Positions 40,224 through 41,354 of a stretch of 41,354 bases of DNA are shown here, piece by piece. The stretch comes from Thamnocephalis sphaerospora (taxonomy: Eukaryota > Zoopagomycota > Zoopagomycetes > Zoopagales > Sigmoideomycetaceae): assembly GCA_003614735.1 (NCBI GenBank), contig KZ992497.1, positions 1 to 41,354 on the forward strand, read 5' to 3'. The position numbers were made by a program, and so were the translations under genes. The notes below the pieces were generated by a model. It ran no database searches. It saw only the letters and a list, made by a program, of their open reading frames with translations, and was not told the DNA's origin. Numbering within the stretch: position 1 is the first letter of the stretch; every line of letters begins with the position of its first letter.

Positions 40224-41354
40224 GCCGCGGCGGCAGTGTGGCGTGCCTATTGCTATAGCCGCACAGGTGCGCCCGGTGCTCAGATCGGCCATTACGGCTG
40301 ATGTGTCGATTGCGCGTCGGCTAGCTGTGTCTGCGGTCCATGCTACACTAGTTCACGCATGGACTGCCGCTGTTGCTGTCGCGCATGCTACAGCGGCTGT
40401 GACTGCGATGGCGTTTGGGCTACGGCCTAGGCACGGCAAGCACGACGCACGACGTCTCTATGTATTGCGTCGGCCTGCTTGGCCGCATACTCCATCGTTT
40501 GCCAGCCAGTTATGGCTATCCTGCTTCTTTTCTCAACTTGTCGGTACGTTTACGTCGCTAGCCAGCTTTGCATGTGCAACACGCTGCTTCTCGGCTCCGG
40601 CCGACTGGCGTGATGTTACTAGCACTGATGGCTTTGTGAAGGATGCCGCTCTGCCTGCCTTGTCGTGGCAACGCCCTCGCTCATGCAGCCGAGGCACGCT
40701 GCTCGCCTGGCAGATGGACGGCTGGAAACGGTGGCCACCATAGTGACTTGGCGATAATGTTGACGCTCGACGTGGCGCGTCAAGTCCAAGAGGCGATGTG
40801 CCTTGGCGCCACTGGTAGTTAGTCTTAGCAACAGCGCCTTTTTTTTGTTTCGTACTCGGTTATGCGCGCATGGTCCACTGCCCCTTGGTACCAATTGCGC
40901 ACTATCATGTATAGCATGCCAGCTGAGGATGCTTGTAGTGCACAGTAAAACCGATTTTTAGCGATCTAGCGTTTACGCTGATATGCTTGGTAGTTGATGC
41001 TACGCATATTGCATAGTTTCGGAACACATCGCGCCGGTAAAGCGACAGATGCGAGGGTCTAGGGTACATCAAGCGTGCATGACCGACGGCATACACTTTA
41101 TTAGTGCGAGCAGTTGCATTTGGCCAAAATATAGATTCCATACTCTGCGCCATAGTCGTAGAATAAAGACGCGACAGCTCAACTTGGCGTCTGCCTGCAA
41201 GGGTAGAGTTAGAAAGCTATTTCTTTTATACATTGTATCACCTGATAGCGTAGTCTGCGACCGAATAAAACCGCAAAGACGTAAACTTTTGGTCAATGGT
41301 AGGGCAACAACCCGTGTGCATCTATGGTGACTATTGCAGATATTAGTAAAGCAC
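40224..41354. other. 3' flank of the HAC1-like gene, no further gene seen
   Basis: About 1.1 kb. The unspliced bZIP frame remains open to 40743 but loses any domain character after about 40220. Beyond it are a T-run at 40839-40846 and short AT-richer frames on both strands without recognisable features. Confidence 0.5.

Noticed and set aside
40224-40743. Continuation of the bZIP frame to 40743 (536-aa reading)
   Set aside because: Sequence after about 40030 in this frame has no domain character, while the alternative frame is clearly coding to 40223. The extension is best seen as the unspliced read-through.

Overview
This is a eukaryotic window, most probably from an early-diverging, intron-rich fungus. 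Fungal hallmarks include a squalene synthase, an OAC1-type carrier, a proteinase K-like subtilase, a Ral2-like Kelch/BTB protein, a HacA-type bZIP and an Rsp5-type C2 domain. I could place 34 spliceosomal introns, mostly 59-164 nt. A zoopagomycotan relative (Thamnocephalis/Syncephalis type) would fit, but that is a guess.

Layout. Positions 1-785 (-): 5' part of an S8 subtilase cut by the window edge. 2140-5571 (-): CSC1/RSN1-family membrane channel, 8 exons. 5876-6130 (+): exon of a possible small membrane protein. 6423-7548 (+): Gfd2-like DEDD exonuclease-fold protein. 7877-10173 (+): squalene synthase, 10 exons. 10591-19725 (all -): a lineage-specific island of four paralogous secreted proteins and two paralogous seven-helix receptor-like proteins, none of which I can assign to a named family. 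21836-23139 (+): OAC1-like mitochondrial carrier. 23859-25692 (-): PKA catalytic subunit. 25693-28918: long gene-free stretch full of simple repeats. 28919-31252 (-): Ral2-like Kelch+BTB protein. 32868-34253 (+): intact proteinase K-like subtilase. 34532-37612 (-): protein with two Rsp5-type C2 domains and an F-box. 38347-38428 (+): tRNA-Ser(AGA). 39130-40223 (+): HAC1/XBP1-type bZIP factor.

The most notable points are these. (1) The bZIP gene changes frame at a hairpin whose loop is identical to the XBP1 3' Ire1 site, implying cytoplasmic Ire1 splicing. (2) A tandem array seems built from a repeated [receptor-like + secreted protein] module. (3) A C2-C2-F-box architecture uses the C2 type normally fused to HECT ligases, and shared intron positions show an internal duplication. 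(4) Three GC-AG introns, all with GCAAGT donors, occur among 34 introns. (5) The last intron of squalene synthase is unusually long and open in frame; retaining it would remove the membrane anchor.

Conserved housekeeping and signalling genes (sterol synthesis, PKA, Ras pathway, unfolded-protein response) flank the island. I see no operon-like logic, and no CRISPR, rRNA or intact mobile element.
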